Program-made: the position numbers and the translations under genes
In this document: positions 13,621-26,127 of the stretch, piece after piece
Layout of the letters: every line of letters begins with the position of its first letter
Position numbering within the stretch: the first letter of the stretch is position 1
NCBI RefSeq assembly: GCF_000189635.1
Contig: NW_002476033.1
Location: forward strand, 62,001 to 126,000
DNA: 64,000 bases
Source of the DNA: Tetrahymena thermophila SB210
Lineage: Eukaryota > Ciliophora > Oligohymenophorea > Hymenostomatida > Tetrahymenidae
Reading direction: 5' to 3'
The notes under the pieces: model-generated
What the model saw: only the letters and a program-made list of their open reading frames with translations
Databases searched by the model: none
What the model was told of the DNA's origin: nothing

Positions 13621-14484
13621 TTATTTTTTTTGCATAAATATTTATTAATTATTTTTAAAATTCTTTCTATAGTGAATTTAAAATTTTAGAAAAAACTTAT
13701 TAAAATTTATTTAAAAAATAAATAATACTAATTAAAATTAAACTGTAAAAGGGTTAAAGCATCATATTAATTTAAAATTTCTTATAAAATTTAGTATAAT
13801 ACTTATTAAGTTTAAAATTTTATTAAAACAATTTTATTATTCAATCAAGTCCCTACAAATTATAAAAATTATAAATAATTTTTTTTAATAGATATATTTA
13901 TATCGTAGCTAGAACAGACTAAATAAATAAAAAGAAGATTGGTTTTAATTGCTAGTCAATCAAAATAAAATAATGGTATTCTATTATCTTAGGATTTTTA
14001 TATGAAATTTTAATAAATTAATTTTTAAAATTTCAACAATTGTTGAAAAAATTAAGAAAATAAATACTTTTAAAATATAAAGCAAACAAAATTGAATTAA
14101 AAAACACATTTTAATTATTGTCTTTAAAAATAGAAAATTTTATGACCCTTTAATAAATGTAAGAAAGATATGCTTAATTTATAATTGAGTAATTAAGTGT
14201 AAATAAATAATAATAAATTATGAATTTTTAATGGTTTTAAGATTCTAATTTATTAAAAATTTAATGTTAGTTAAGCACAGAGAAATTTATTTAATTAGTA
14301 TTTATAAACTTTTTACAATTGTAAAATAAATAGGTTTTTAATATATTTGAATTCATTTTTCATAGAGAACTACTAGTTATAAAGATTAATTGAAATAAGA
14401 GGATAAGAAACAAGAGAAGAGATTTGAAAAAGAAATGGTTTTAGGATAAGAAGATTAAAGAGAGGGATTAATATTTATTTTTCT
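13621..14484. other. Intergenic, AT-rich
   Basis: 5' flank of the LRR gene and 3' flank of the nucleoside transporter. No frame reads as protein. A purine-rich stretch at 14390-14460 is most likely the transporter's 3' untranslated region (pyrimidine-rich on its own strand). Confidence 0.45.
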
Positions 14485-16181
14485 TCAAGAAGAATCAACA
14501 AATGAGTTTAGGGGAAGAGATAAAAATGTTCCTATCATGATTCCAAAAGCTATGGCAAATCCACCATAATAATTGATGAGATCTGTAATTTTAGGGTCAC
14601 TAGTGTTTTTTGTTCCTAGATTCATTAGAGCTGTTGTTCCAAATCCATTTGCTAAGGCAAATAGAAACATGTTAATCATTGCAAAGAAATCGTTCTAGAA
14701 AAATTCTAGATCCTATCTCTTAGCAGTTATTATAAAGAAAGAGAAGAAAATAAATCTTAAAAGAACTACAGAGTAAACAAAATAAAGTTTGTGTAAGGAT
14801 TTGTAAAATCCAGAAAACTTTCCGACGACATCTCCTAAGTTAAAAATAGTTATCATAACAACTCTATTTTTATTAAAAAATTATAATTAATTTGATTAAA
14901 AATACAAATTTAATAAGTCGAAAAGTGTATTTTTTTTAGTAGTCTGTATGTATGCCTTTACTTTTTAATTAAAATAAATAGAAATAAATTTTACTGTGCC
15001 CAAGTCTAGCCGACAATATGATATGGTTTTTTTTAAAAGATTGAAACTCCAGGGAATACCATAAAGGTCTGTATGTAAATAATAGTTATAAAAACAGGAA
15101 TGGCGCCAGCGTATTTAAAAACTTGCTTTATCTCTAAGAAGTAATTAATGATAGGATTTTGCTTTATTGTATATAGAATTTTTATTTTTTGTGTTTATTA
15201 ATCATATATTTAAGAAATATTATGTGCAGTTGTTTATTATTACAAATCACTATTTATGGCTTATATTCTTTTAATTTCTTCTATTTTAGAATACACTTTC
15301 TGTCTCTTCAATATTATGTGGAAGTATTCACTATCAGCAAATAGAACTTAGAGTGTACTTGATACTACGTATACGAAAGCAGCTATTGAAAAGTAAAGAG
15401 CTGAACCTGTATTAATTGCTGATTACCCATCACCAAACCAAGCAAGAGTAATCATTCTCAAAAAATTTGTAGTTAAACCTGAGAAAGCAGTACAAGTCCA
15501 GTAAGTGTTATTAAGCGTTGAGTCTACCATCCCTGATAGAGATATCAATGAACTTGTATTAACACAATCAATAAATCCTTAAATGATAAGTATCACAAAG
15601 GAAATCCAAAATCCCATTTGAGTATTGAAGAAAATTGCAATCATAGTGACTGAAACCATAGTTAAGCAAGTACCCATAAGCGTATATGCTATTCTTTAAT
15701 TTAATGAAAAGAAACGCGCTAAAGCTGGGCAAACGAAAGCTGCTAAGCAGTTTGCTAACATAATTGGAACAGGAAAATAAAATGATACATCCATAAATTT
15801 ATCCTTGGGATATTACGCTTAGAAAAAATCAATAGCAGATAATATTGCATTCCAACCAGCTAGTGATGCTATGCCAAGCAAGACAAAAGCTAATCTATGC
15901 CAGCCTTTTAGTTGAGGATTTAATCTATCAAGTAATTTATTTAGCTCTATAATTTGTTTATTTGAATCATCAAATTTAACTTTCTTATTATCATTCAATA
16001 TTCTCTTTTAGCTATCTTAAAGTTCTTGTTTTTTATCCATAAATGTCATTGAAGTTTTATTTTACTCCGAAGATTCGGGTGATATACCCATTTCCTTCTG
16101 TTTTTTCTGATTTCTTAAAATTTAGTTTATTTTTTGCCTAAATTTTAATTATATATTAAATTTTTTTACTTTAAAACTCAT
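14485..16181 (-). CDS. Equilibrative nucleoside transporter (ENT/SLC29 family)
   Basis: 521 residues with one intron (14864-14994, 131 nt). A hydrophilic N-terminus of about 100 residues is followed by 11 likely membrane spans. The first span has the ENT hallmark LAGWNAILSAIDFF (compare L-P-W-N). A long loop separates spans 6 and 7, and the second half contains FPGVSIF, NLGDVVGKF and the C-terminal FGIMIGTFLSLPL, all typical ENT positions. The role would be facilitated movement of nucleosides or nucleobases across a membrane, important because ciliates salvage purines from food. The ATG at 16181 gives a basic start; an in-frame Met about 30 residues later could also serve. Family is clear; substrate range is not. 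Confidence 0.85.
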
Positions 16182-17559
16182 TTTATCATATAATTAATTA
16201 TATTTTTTCCTCCTCCATAAGAAATATATTATTTTGGGGGTCTCGTAAAAAAATATAAGTAATGCTTAAGATTATGTAAATACATGCATTTATGAAAAGG
16301 TGAGGGCCAATTAATTAATAATATTTATCCCATAGTAAAAATAATTCATAGTTAATTAAGCACTTACGCCTTTAATTAAATTGTAAAGTAAATAGATATT
16401 TAATCTACAAAGCTACTTTTTTAACAGGCAGACCAACTTAAATACTCTTCATGAGTTGATAAGATTAAATTAAATGTAACATAAAATAATTGAGTTTGCT
16501 TTATTCGCTTGTATGATTAAAATCATGTTCTAATTTGATCAAACTATTTTTAAATTCATAAACTAATTTAAAATGCAATCAATATGCAGTGAATGATTTT
16601 TAAATTTAAAAAAATAAATAAATAGCATTCATTGTCTATTTCTAAAAAAGAATATATTTGCTTTGAAATACATTTCAAATTAAGTTAGCAGAAATAGTCT
16701 ATAAAACTAAAATAGAATGCTATAAATAAATTACATATTCTTTATAATTCATAATTACCTTCCTAAATAGTAAATTATGAATGTGCGAGAATTTTAGAGA
16801 TGAATTTGGATTTATAAAATAAAAGCCAATAAATCACTTATCCTTATATTTGAACAAGCAGTGATATAATTTTAATAATACGGAATAGCTTACCCAATCA
16901 AATTGCATCATATAAAATTTATTTAATTCGCTTTATTAGCTCTTAGCATGCAGTTTATTTTTTTTTTTAATCTTTTAAAAAATGAAAATAAGTTTGAAAA
17001 TTAATAAATATTCTTGAATATTTTTGAATATTTGTATTTTTAAATAAACTTTTAATTAAAAAATATTATGTTAATTAATAATTAAATTTTAAAATATTTA
17101 TCAATTTTATAATCCATCAATTTATTTTTAAATAATTATATAATTTAATAATTATTTGATTATTAAAAGAATATTTTATTATTTTTTTTATGTAAAAATA
17201 TACTTAATTCAATGATTTTAATAGGTTTTATTTAAATTAAAGTATTTTAAAATTCTCTCAATTTAATTATTAAAAAAATATTTTGAATTAATTTAAGGAT
17301 GACAATAGATTTATATTGATTCCATTTAGACCTTACAAATTAAGAATGGTAATAAAATACCAAATATTTTTCATTATTAAAAATAAAATAAATTTACATG
17401 ATACAATAATATTTGCCTGCAAATGGCTAGTAATAAAACTGGAAAATTGTTATAAAGTCTTTAATTTTATTGAAAGATAATAAAGATTCGATAATTGTTT
17501 TTGTTTGGCTAATTAATTGAATTTATTAATATTTCTTTTAACTTTAGAGGACTTCTAAA
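16182..17559. other. Intergenic between divergent genes
   Basis: Promoter side of both the transporter (-) and the VHS-like gene (+). AT-rich, with no convincing reading frame or structured RNA. Two loosely similar stretches (near 16493-16520 and 16918-16950, both with 'ttattcgctt' or 'attcgcttta') were noted without meaning. Confidence 0.4.
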
Positions 17560-17916
17560 ATGAGTTAAGAAAAATATCATGATTTATAAAGAGAATAAAA
17601 ATTATTTAAGAATTAAAAAGATAAGGATAATTAAAACGAGAAAGTTTGTATTGTATTCTCTAAAAGATAATAAGAAAATAAATAAATAAATAAATTGGCT
17701 AATAAATAATACTCAGAACATATTTTATTAATAATAATTATTATCACAAAATTGAATTCATCTATATCACAAAAAGACTTTGTTTTTTTCAAATTGAATA
17801 AAAAGTTGATAAAACATTTCAAGATTAGAACATTTTAAAGGGAAGCAAAAATACATATTAATTATTCTATTAAAGTAAATAAATCAGTATATTTATTCAT
17901 TTTTAGTGTTATTTGA
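17560..17916 (+). CDS. Possible small protein or upstream leader ORF
   Basis: An open frame of 118 codons (MSQEKYHDLQREQKLFKNQK...) starts at the ATG at 17560. Its first 30 residues are Gln/Lys-rich and read like ciliate protein, but the rest is low-complexity and could be intron or untranslated sequence. It lies 155 nt before the next ATG on the same strand, so it may instead be part of that gene's 5' leader. No splice that joins it in frame to the next gene was found. Weakly supported. Confidence 0.2.
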
Positions 17917-18070
17917 GTTTATTTTACATACAATTCAAGCATTTTTTGAATAATTTTTTAACAGGCTAATTCCTCTCTCTGATAAAGCAATCTAAACAAA
18001 CAATAGATAGAATTGAATATAGAAAAAAATATATAAGAAGTAAGAATCATATTTGAAAATATAACTAAGC

Positions 18071-20008
18071 ATGGGATCAAATCAAGAACAATAAGAAAAT
18101 TTAAAGTTAATTTTGTAAAATCCAGATTAGTATAAAGAAGGATCTAAGCCATATAAAAAAGGTGTATAAACACGTGACAGCTAAAAAATAGCACTAATCA
18201 CTGAGACTGTTTAAAAAATAATAATTAAAAAGTTTAAGGAGCCACCAATTATGCAATTGAGTGCAGTGCGTCTTATTAAGGAGTGCTTTGAGCTCTTTGT
18301 TTAGGATTTTATTGATATGGTAGCAGAGAAGATTCTCCCAATTATGAGTTAGGTTGCTCATTTTTAGCAAAATAATCAAAATATTAACAGGGGAAAAGAG
18401 TATTTTTACTAAGAAGACTAGGAGAAAAATGCTTAATTAGAGCAGCTAGGAAATAGCTTTTTCAGATTAGTTTTAGAATGCATATATGTGTGGGCTAAAT
18501 GGTATCCTGACACTTAGTATGCAAATACTTATAACAATTTAGTGGAATAAAAAATAACTTTCCCTACTTCGTTTACTTATTTCAAGCCTGAGCTTATAAA
18601 CTCCACAGTAGATGAAATTTTGTAGCGCCGTGAAGAAGCTTCTCGTATAAGAAGAGAATAGAAATTAGGTTAATCACATATTGAAAACAATTCTACAGCA
18701 ATTGATGTATCAGGATTAAGAAATTTTACCGAAATGAAATAGCAATAATCTAATCCTAATTCCAATAATACAAATAACCATCAAGTTAGTCAAAAGCCAA
18801 TTAACGACAACTAGTACTAAGAAACAAAAACTGGAGGAGGCCCAAATATGATCAATAATGTAGATGAAAATCCTCATGTTCAAGTTAACAACGCTATTGT
18901 AAGTATTTAGTAAATCAAAAACACACTATTAGAAGGACTGAAAAAACCTGAAGAAATGGACAATAATCTCTTAGACTATTTCAAATAAGAATTTGAAAGA
19001 TTTAGCGAAAATGCTCAATTTTATTCTTAATAAATTATTGAGCGCCAAGAAGATGGTAACGAGGATCTTCTTGGAAAGCTTTTTAATGAAAATGAATTCT
19101 CAGAATTATTTATTAAGAACTGTAATGAGTACCTTCAAGGAAATAAAACTTGGACTGATCTGTAGAAAGTTTTCTAAAACCATATTAAAAAGCCAGCATA
19201 TGGTGAGGTATCAGGTACAATTGGTGGTTATGTTTCGATTCGTATGAAAGATGAAATGCTAGTTTCAGGCTAAGGTCAAATTAATAATTTGGTTCAAAAT
19301 AAAATTTAAAAAAGTGAGAATTTCCAAACAAGTTAAAATCATTTTAAGCACTAGGCAGACGAAGAAGATATGGAACAAACCATTTAGCGTAATACATAGT
19401 TCACAGAAGATAATAAAAAATATAACTAGCTAGGAAATAACGGTATAATTGGTAACTAAGCTACACAAAGTATTAACTAAAATGTAAATAGTACTAGCAG
19501 CAATAGTAAAAATCTATTTTAGAGTAATATTGCTGAAGATATAGAAGAAAGAAAGGGACCTCAAGATAATCATATTTAATAGCTACAGCCCTAAAATTAT
19601 AACCCAAGCACATAAGAGAAAAGAGAAGAATTTGCAAATTATGAAGGTGGGAGAAGAACATTACGTGAAGCTCTTAATAAGAACGAATATGAAAAATATA
19701 AGTTCTAGTTAAAGAGCAAGACTAATTTCTCAAAAATATCTTAAAATTAATCAAACTTATCTAATTTTTCTTCAGCTTAGAAAAAACCATAGTTTACCAA
19801 GTATAACTCTTACAGAGACTCTTCAAATTTAAATAATTTATAAGACAACCCTGACGAAATGTAAAATAAGTTACAACAAACTCTTGATATTCTTAGAGGT
19901 GTTTAAGAGGAAAGGGATGAATATAAAAATAAGGTTGAAGAATAAAAGCAAGAAATAGAGCGTTTAAATCTGGTTATTTAGTCTTTATAAAATAGAAGCA
20001 ATTATTGA
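18071..20008 (+). CDS. VHS/GAT-like sorting adaptor candidate with coiled-coil C-terminus
   Basis: A single 646-codon frame encodes 645 residues. Residues about 45-190 form a helical block with IMQLSAVRLIKECFELF and FRLVLECIYVWAKWYP, which resembles the VHS/ENTH superhelix (the 'ALxLLexCvkN' helix and the 'li..W' helix). A helical pair near residues 285-365 (for example PEEMDNNLLDYFKQEFERF) could be a GAT-like bundle. Gln/Asn-rich linkers follow, and the last 60 residues are a predicted coiled coil (LDILRGVQEERDEYKNKVEE). TOM1/GGA-type proteins with this layout bind ubiquitin and clathrin on endosomes. The gene is intact and intron-free; several C- and G-ending codons in the N-terminal block argue that it is expressed. 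Family call is from pattern only. Confidence 0.6.
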
Positions 20009-21255
20009 AACCAAAAATTACAGTAATAAATAATAATTATCAACATTTCATTCCAAACCAAATTGCAAAATGAATGGATGAATAAAAAAAGAAAGACTAA
20101 ATATATTTTTTTGATATAAATTTTAATTTTGCAAAATCAATCAGTGAAAATAAATCCTTTTTATACCTTCATTAGCTGAATAAACTGTTTTTAGGAAGGA
20201 AAATTGAGAAAGAAAATAAATATGCTCTTATACCTTTAAAATATATATATCTAGTGAGTTAGCTTAAATGAAAAGTTTTAAATATTCTAAGTGTAAGGTA
20301 TAAAAATTTGTATAGTATATATATGCTATTGTAAATATTTTTTATAGAATTTTTTCTTTTTTATCTTTTGCATTTTTAACAATTAAACAAATTCAAAATT
20401 TAGAAGATTTTAATTAAAAATAATTAATGATTTCAAATGTAAAAGAATTATTCAATTTTTTTTCAGTTTTTATAAAGTTCAATAAATAATTTTTATGAAT
20501 CTTGATAACCTTTTTAAGTACTAAATGAAAATATCTTTAATTAGATTGATTGCTGTTTTTATAATTTCTAAAAAAGAAACCTAAAATCTTATTATGTTTG
20601 ATTTAATTAATATTAACCAATAACTCATTCATATCTAAGAATATCATCATATTAAAAAAAAACTTTGACAAAAGTAGACTTAACTCTCCGAAAAAGAGAA
20701 AAGAAAGCAAAATAAAAGTATTTTAATTTTGTTTTTTATTAAATTTAATAAAAAAGGATTAATTTTTTTTTTTCTAAGTATTTTTAATTTATTTGAGTCA
20801 AAAATTCTATTTCATTTATTAAAACGAAGTTAATTTTTTTTGAATATCAAAGTAAATCCATCTATAAAAATAATTATTGAAATTTTGCTTTAAATTAGCA
20901 ATTTCAGGGAGATTTTATATGAAGGCACATATATGTAGACTGAATAATTAAAGGAGATACGATAAAGTAGGACGCCTAACGTTAAAGATAAAATGGATTA
21001 GAATAAATTTTGTTAGTTAGTATAATGAAAAAACCAAAGATAAAAATAGATGAGCTAAATTAGAAATTTGATATCTTTAAATATTGGTAAAGTTTTTTTT
21101 TGTACAACCTTTACGTGTATATAGCTTTCCTATACATTTATTGATTGATTTAACAAAAGATAAATTTTTTTGATTTAATATACTTTTTTACTTTAGAATA
21201 ATTAAAAATTAAACACACAAAAAAAAATAAGAATAAATATTAAAGTAAAGCAAAA
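20009..21255. other. Intergenic and promoter region
   Basis: 3' flank of the VHS-like gene, then the upstream region of the next plus-strand gene. A short less AT-rich stretch at about 20910-21005 could be 5' leader or promoter sequence. No frame is supported. Confidence 0.4.
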
Positions 21256-22989
21256 ATGTCATCAGCTCAAAACAATAAATTCAATTATTACTATCCCTCC
21301 AAGTATGGAGTTAAGGCTACTACTGCTGACCGTCTTGATGCCAGCGAAGATGCCTAAAAAAAGATTGAATCTGGAAATCTCGTCAATCTTCCTTTCATCA
21401 GCAAATCATACTTCACCGAAGAAAAGGAAGTTCAAAAGGCCGAATTCAACGATTTAGCCGAAGATCCCAGACATGTAATTTTACTATTTTTGTTTAATTG
21501 ATATCACTTGCTATTTTAGGAATATGGAGCTTAAACTTAATATAGTATAATAGTTATTTCTAAAATACCAGCGAATTTATTACTAAATTAACAATCTTAT
21601 TAGATTATAATATTTTATTAATACTATTTTAATAATTATAAAGGAATACGAAAGATACGATTTGATTTTTAATACTTACTTCTAATTCCTCTAATAACTC
21701 ATTGCTGAAAAGGTATTTATTTAAGCTTTCTAAAGCTTGCAGATTCATTATATCTCAAAATTAATAAATTTGTACTTTAACTAATTCAACAGAAGTTTGA
21801 CGAAAAGGATTTAAGAAAATATCTCCTTGTTAAGCTCTTAGTCACCAAGGCTATTCACCTCAACCCTCAATTTGCTTAAATCGGCAAGGCTCTTTCTATT
21901 GTGTAGGCTATTTCTTAAATTCAATAAAATACTTTACCATATCATTTTACGATTTATAACTATTAGAAAATTCTATTACTATAGTTAAAACTAAATATCT
22001 ATTTAGTTAATTAAATAAAGCATAGATAGTTTAAATAAGTTAAAATTAAATGCTAACATAAATAAATAGATATAGAATTTTAAATAGAAATTTAAGAAAT
22101 TTTGATAAAAACAAATTTATTAAATCATCATTTTATAACATATAGATAAGAAAAATCTGATGCTGATTCTATTAGAGAAAAGGCTTACAAGCATGAAAAG
22201 ACTATTGGATTTAACTCTGAAAACAAATATCATAACGACTAAGACTAAAAGGAATTATAAGACGTCTTAATGAAGACTAAGGGTTTAACTAAGTTAATTG
22301 AAAGTTACTATGAATAAACCACTTAAGAATTACAAAAGGGAGAACAATTACATTAAGTTTATAATAAAGCAAAATAAACTGTTGGTTTTTCCACCAGAAA
22401 ATAATTCTACTATTACAATTTAGAAGCTATTAGAGTAACCAATTTAGCCGTTGATGAAATTATTGCTCAATAAAGAAGCATCCACAATAAATACGACGTC
22501 GATTTCGCTTACTATACTGTTGATTAAAACTAAATCTCCAGAGAAACTACCTCTGTTTTCTCTCTCATCATCGATGTTAGCTTAGATAAGTTGAAATAAG
22601 AAGCTAATGTATTAATTTATTTATCTAAAAATTCATTTCAGTAATTTATTTTATTATTTTATATTAGCTCACTGATGATATTCTTAATGCTGCTTAGAAG
22701 GTTGCTAAAGTATTAGTTGAAAGCCACAAATTATATATTCAAAACAAAAAGGGAGTTGCAAATATGACCGACAAATTCTTCGAAAGATATTACAATTTAT
22801 ACTAAAACCCTATTCAAGGAGATCACGTTTACATTTCTCCTGAAATTTAAACTCTTGCTTACATCTATCTTAATGCCAAGCGTAAAATAAAATTAATTAT
22901 TAATTAAATAAATAAATTGTTTTTAAAATGTTATTTTTGTAATAAAATAAATAGTCACAAACAAAAACATTAACAAAAACGATGAATGA
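21256..22989 (+). CDS. Unrecognised protein with highly-expressed-type codon use
   Basis: About 396 residues in six exons: 21256-21474, 21644-21712, 21793-21983, 22146-22608, 22668-22881 and 22955-22989. All joins fit in phase and the sum is a whole number of codons. The last exon gives the end NKNINKNDE. The exon 3 border (21983) is the least certain. Codons ending in C and the use of AAG, CTC, ATC and GCC stand out against the neighbours, a mark of highly expressed ciliate genes. The protein is soluble, rich in Lys, Gln, Tyr and Asp, mostly helical, has no signal peptide or membrane span, and starts MSSAQNNKFNYYYPSKYGVK. No family was recognised; a structural or cytoskeletal role would fit abundance but is a guess. 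Confidence 0.7.
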
Positions 22990-23725
22990 ATGAACAAAAG
23001 AAAGACTAGTTTGAAATCCTGACTGATTGATTAACTAACTTAATAATCTATATATAACAATAAAAACATTTGAAATATATTTTAGATATAAAATATAATC
23101 ATTAATAATATTAATTTAACGTATTATTTCTTAATCATATTAAGTATATTATTTTTGTTTTATTTTAATTGAATATTTAATACACTTGACCTTCTATATG
23201 TAAATAAGTATCATACATATTTAATTATTATTTTTTTAGAATATCTTTGAAAAAAAAATCATCTAAATTTCTAAATATTAAAGCTCAATTATAAAACTAT
23301 ACAGTTTTCACCTAACTTACTAATTAACTAACTAACTAACTCAATAATTTAATTTTAAAAGTACCCAAAATAAGCTATATATATTCAATATTGTTATAAA
23401 TTTATACAAAAATCTTAGTAAATAATTAATAAAATATCTATTTTTAGAGAGAAATTTGTAGCATTTGAATTTATCTATTAGTTTTTTGATTGTTTGATTG
23501 TTTGTTTATTTATTTATTTATCTATATATCTAATTATTTTTTTAATTTATTATATTCGATTATTTATTTATTTTTTTGTTTATTTATTATTTTTCTTTAT
23601 TGAATTAATTTAATTAAGCTTGTTTTTTTATATTTATTAATTAATTTCTTTATTTATCAATTTTTTCATTATCTGATCTACTTTTTAATTTTATTTATCT
23701 TTTTCTTTTTTTTTTTTTCCTTTCT
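22990..23725. repeat. Low-complexity region with drifting tetranucleotide repeats
   Basis: Just after the preceding stop, the sequence passes through imperfect tetramer runs: (TGAA)n/(TGAT)n near 22981-23040, (AACT)n near 23320-23340, and (TTTG)n/(TTTA)n/(TTTT)n from about 23480 to 23720. The register changes gradually, as expected from slippage. No coding signal. Confidence 0.6.
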
Positions 23726-24030
23726 AAAAATGTTCTCTATGCTGCTCAACCTCATGTGTAGTCGTGATGCCTAAGGAAATAAGAGATATCTGGATCTCAG
23801 TTTTTTAAATGCATGATGGCATTTTATAAACTCGTTATTAGGGGCTTAAAAACTTAGGAAAAAGAATTCTGTAAACAGAATCATAAACTATTATGAATGT
23901 AAAAATCTCCACCCATTTTAGATTGATCGGAAGCAATAGGTTTTTAAATCTAGTAGAGAAGCGAACTAAATTTTAAAACTATATGCTCATTGATTGAAAA
24001 ACTTATCCCGTAGGAGTATAAAAAACTTAA
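23726..24030. ncRNA. Candidate structured RNA in a GC-richer island
   Basis: This stretch is clearly less AT-rich than its surroundings and holds several short perfect inverted repeats in series: GAGAT/ATCTC (23783-23798), AAATGC/GCATTT (23807-23824), ATTCTG/CAGAAT with a TAAA loop (23866-23881), CATAA/TTATG (23882-23895) and ATTG/CAAT (23922-23937). It does not match any snRNA, SRP, RNase P/MRP or telomerase RNA I can recall. All three plus frames are partly open, so a small protein gene is the main alternative. Strand is undecided. Confidence 0.25.
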
Positions 24031-24364
24031 TAAATGGAATTGATTTTTATATTTTCTGGATTCAGTTTTGAATAAAACTTCTCATTTTCTTTTTAGTTTT
24101 TTGAATTTATTAAATTTATTTGAATTATTAAATTATAAAATTTTCCCCTCTTTCTTTGAAATTTAAAATAAATTAGCTAAATAAATTTTCAAAAAACACA
24201 TTTTGCAAAAAACATAAATTAATAAGTAAGATTATAATATTTTTTATTTAAAAATAATAGCCATTTAGAATTAAATTAAAACCAATTTATAAAATAAATA
24301 AATTTTATTTATACATTCAAAAGTTATTTATTAAAATAATTTATGGTTTACATAAATCAATCAA
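24031..24364. other. Intergenic, AT-rich
   Basis: 3' flank of the first permease gene. Nothing recognisable. Confidence 0.45.
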
Positions 24365-25849
24365 TCATGTGTACTTTTTAAAGTTATTGTAGACAGTGTA
24401 GACCAGCAAGACACATCCAAAAGCGAAAGTACCATAAGGTAGGTACTTATTTTTTATTATAGATTTATGGATGTTTTTGTCTTGGCTAATACCAAGTCTT
24501 TCAGCTTTAATTCTTGCATAAATGACAAAGCTAGATGGGAAAAGATTAATAAGCATAGAACCAAATATTCCTGAAACCCAATCAAGTACAATTTAAATGT
24601 TTTTAACAGTTAAAGAGATTGCAAAAATTGGACCTGCAATTAACAAAGTGAAAAAAATAGTCCATTTAGTAATTTTATAGCTGATTGCAGGAATTTTGTC
24701 TTTTGCAAGGAATTTCATCAAGTTGTTACGGCAAGTGATGATTAAAACAGGAAAGGCAGCAACATTTAAGAAAATGTAAAAACTAGAAATATAAAAAGCC
24801 CAATCAGCATCTCCGATACCTTAGAAGTAGCTATTGAAATAACTTGACCCTGTTGCATAACCTAAACCAACACACTCACTGTTATTGTGTCCCTTTTCAG
24901 CATCAAGACACTTACCGAAAGCCATGACACCAAAAATACTAAGTAGTACAATTGACAATGAGCCTATACCAAATGCAGCAAATGATACTTTTTTAATATT
25001 TTTTTAGTTCTCAATACTATAAAACATAGAAGGGATAGCATGGTGCATAAGTAGGGCAAATTGTAAATCACCAAAAAAGCTAGAAAAATTATCAAAATCA
25101 AAGTAAGTGTGGTTTTCATTCAAATTATGGAAAGATGTTTTTCCTGCGATTTAGAAGGATCCAATCAAGAGGGCAGCAATAGTAAGAAAACGAACAACGA
25201 CAATAACATTTTATAGTGTTTTAGTTTTTTGCACATTACTAAAAGAAAAAATAATAGAACAAGCCAAGAAGGAAATCATCCAAGGATAAGTGCTATTCAA
25301 AAAAGAAACATCCTTAAAGGTTTTTGATAAAATGTTTCCAATCATAATAGTTTTTGAAGATAAAACACCGATTAAATAGACTACCAGCCCAGTTGCTGTA
25401 ATACCCTAACCTAATTTACCATAAATTTCAAGACCCATTTGAGAATATTCAATAGGTTCTTTTAATAAGAAAGATTCTTCAGTAATTTCATAATTATTTT
25501 AATCTTATGAGATGGTTTGTTCAGAAAGACTTTTAACTCCACTGTCTTGAGGAAAAATCAATTTTGATTATAGTTCCTATTCTTGTCTCTCTTTAGCACG
25601 TATAGCAGTTAATAGAGACATAGTTTCAATTACAAATTCAGAGCAAATGAAGCTTATAAATGTAATTAATATTATAAAGATAAACGCAAGAGCAATGCCT
25701 GGTTCTTAAAATACTGGAGGTACCAAAATGGGTCCTGCTCCAAGAAGAACATTAAAGGCTGTGTTAAATACAGTTAAACTTGATAATTTATTTGAATTGT
25801 TCTTTTTTTCTTCAACTGGAAGTAAATTTTCGTTCTCCTCTCCCGACAT
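24365..25849 (-). CDS. Amino-acid permease, AAAP/SLC38-type (paralogue 1)
   Basis: A single 495-codon frame encodes 494 residues. A short acidic N-terminus is followed by about 11 membrane spans. The first carries FNTAFNVLLGAGPILVPP, which matches the AAAP family start (N-x-x-x-G-x-G-x-L-x-x-P), and a central HHAIPSMFYSIEN segment matches the family's 'H...P.i..e' loop. The loop between spans 2 and 3 contains a charged insert with QTISQDQNNYEITEES. Expected role: proton- or sodium-coupled uptake or vacuolar export of neutral amino acids. A second copy of the same family lies at 27341-28900 on the same strand, so the two probably arose by local duplication. No introns. Confidence 0.85.
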
Positions 25850-26127
25850 TTTACTAACTATCTTCTTTATCAATATCTACTAATTTTTTTAATTTTTTAA
25901 TAGAGATCTATATTTATTTATATTTCAATCTTTTTAATTATTTCTAAGATTGAAAAAAAATAATATTCGATTTTTATAATTCTTTTACAACACATTACTT
26001 TTTTTTTTAGCTAATTATTTTTTATCAGCATGTAGATCAAATCCAGAATAATTTTCCATAGTGATAATTCTTGATTAATATCATATAAATCATATTACTT
26101 AATCTCATAAAACCTATTTTATGGCTA

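Noticed and set aside
17631-17822. Minus-strand frame of 63 codons
   Set aside because: Low-complexity Phe/Ile/Leu-rich sequence opposite a weak plus-strand frame; no splice or family support.
18993-19247. Plus-strand frame of 84 codons
   Set aside because: Shifted frame inside the intact VHS-like gene; the true frame is open throughout.
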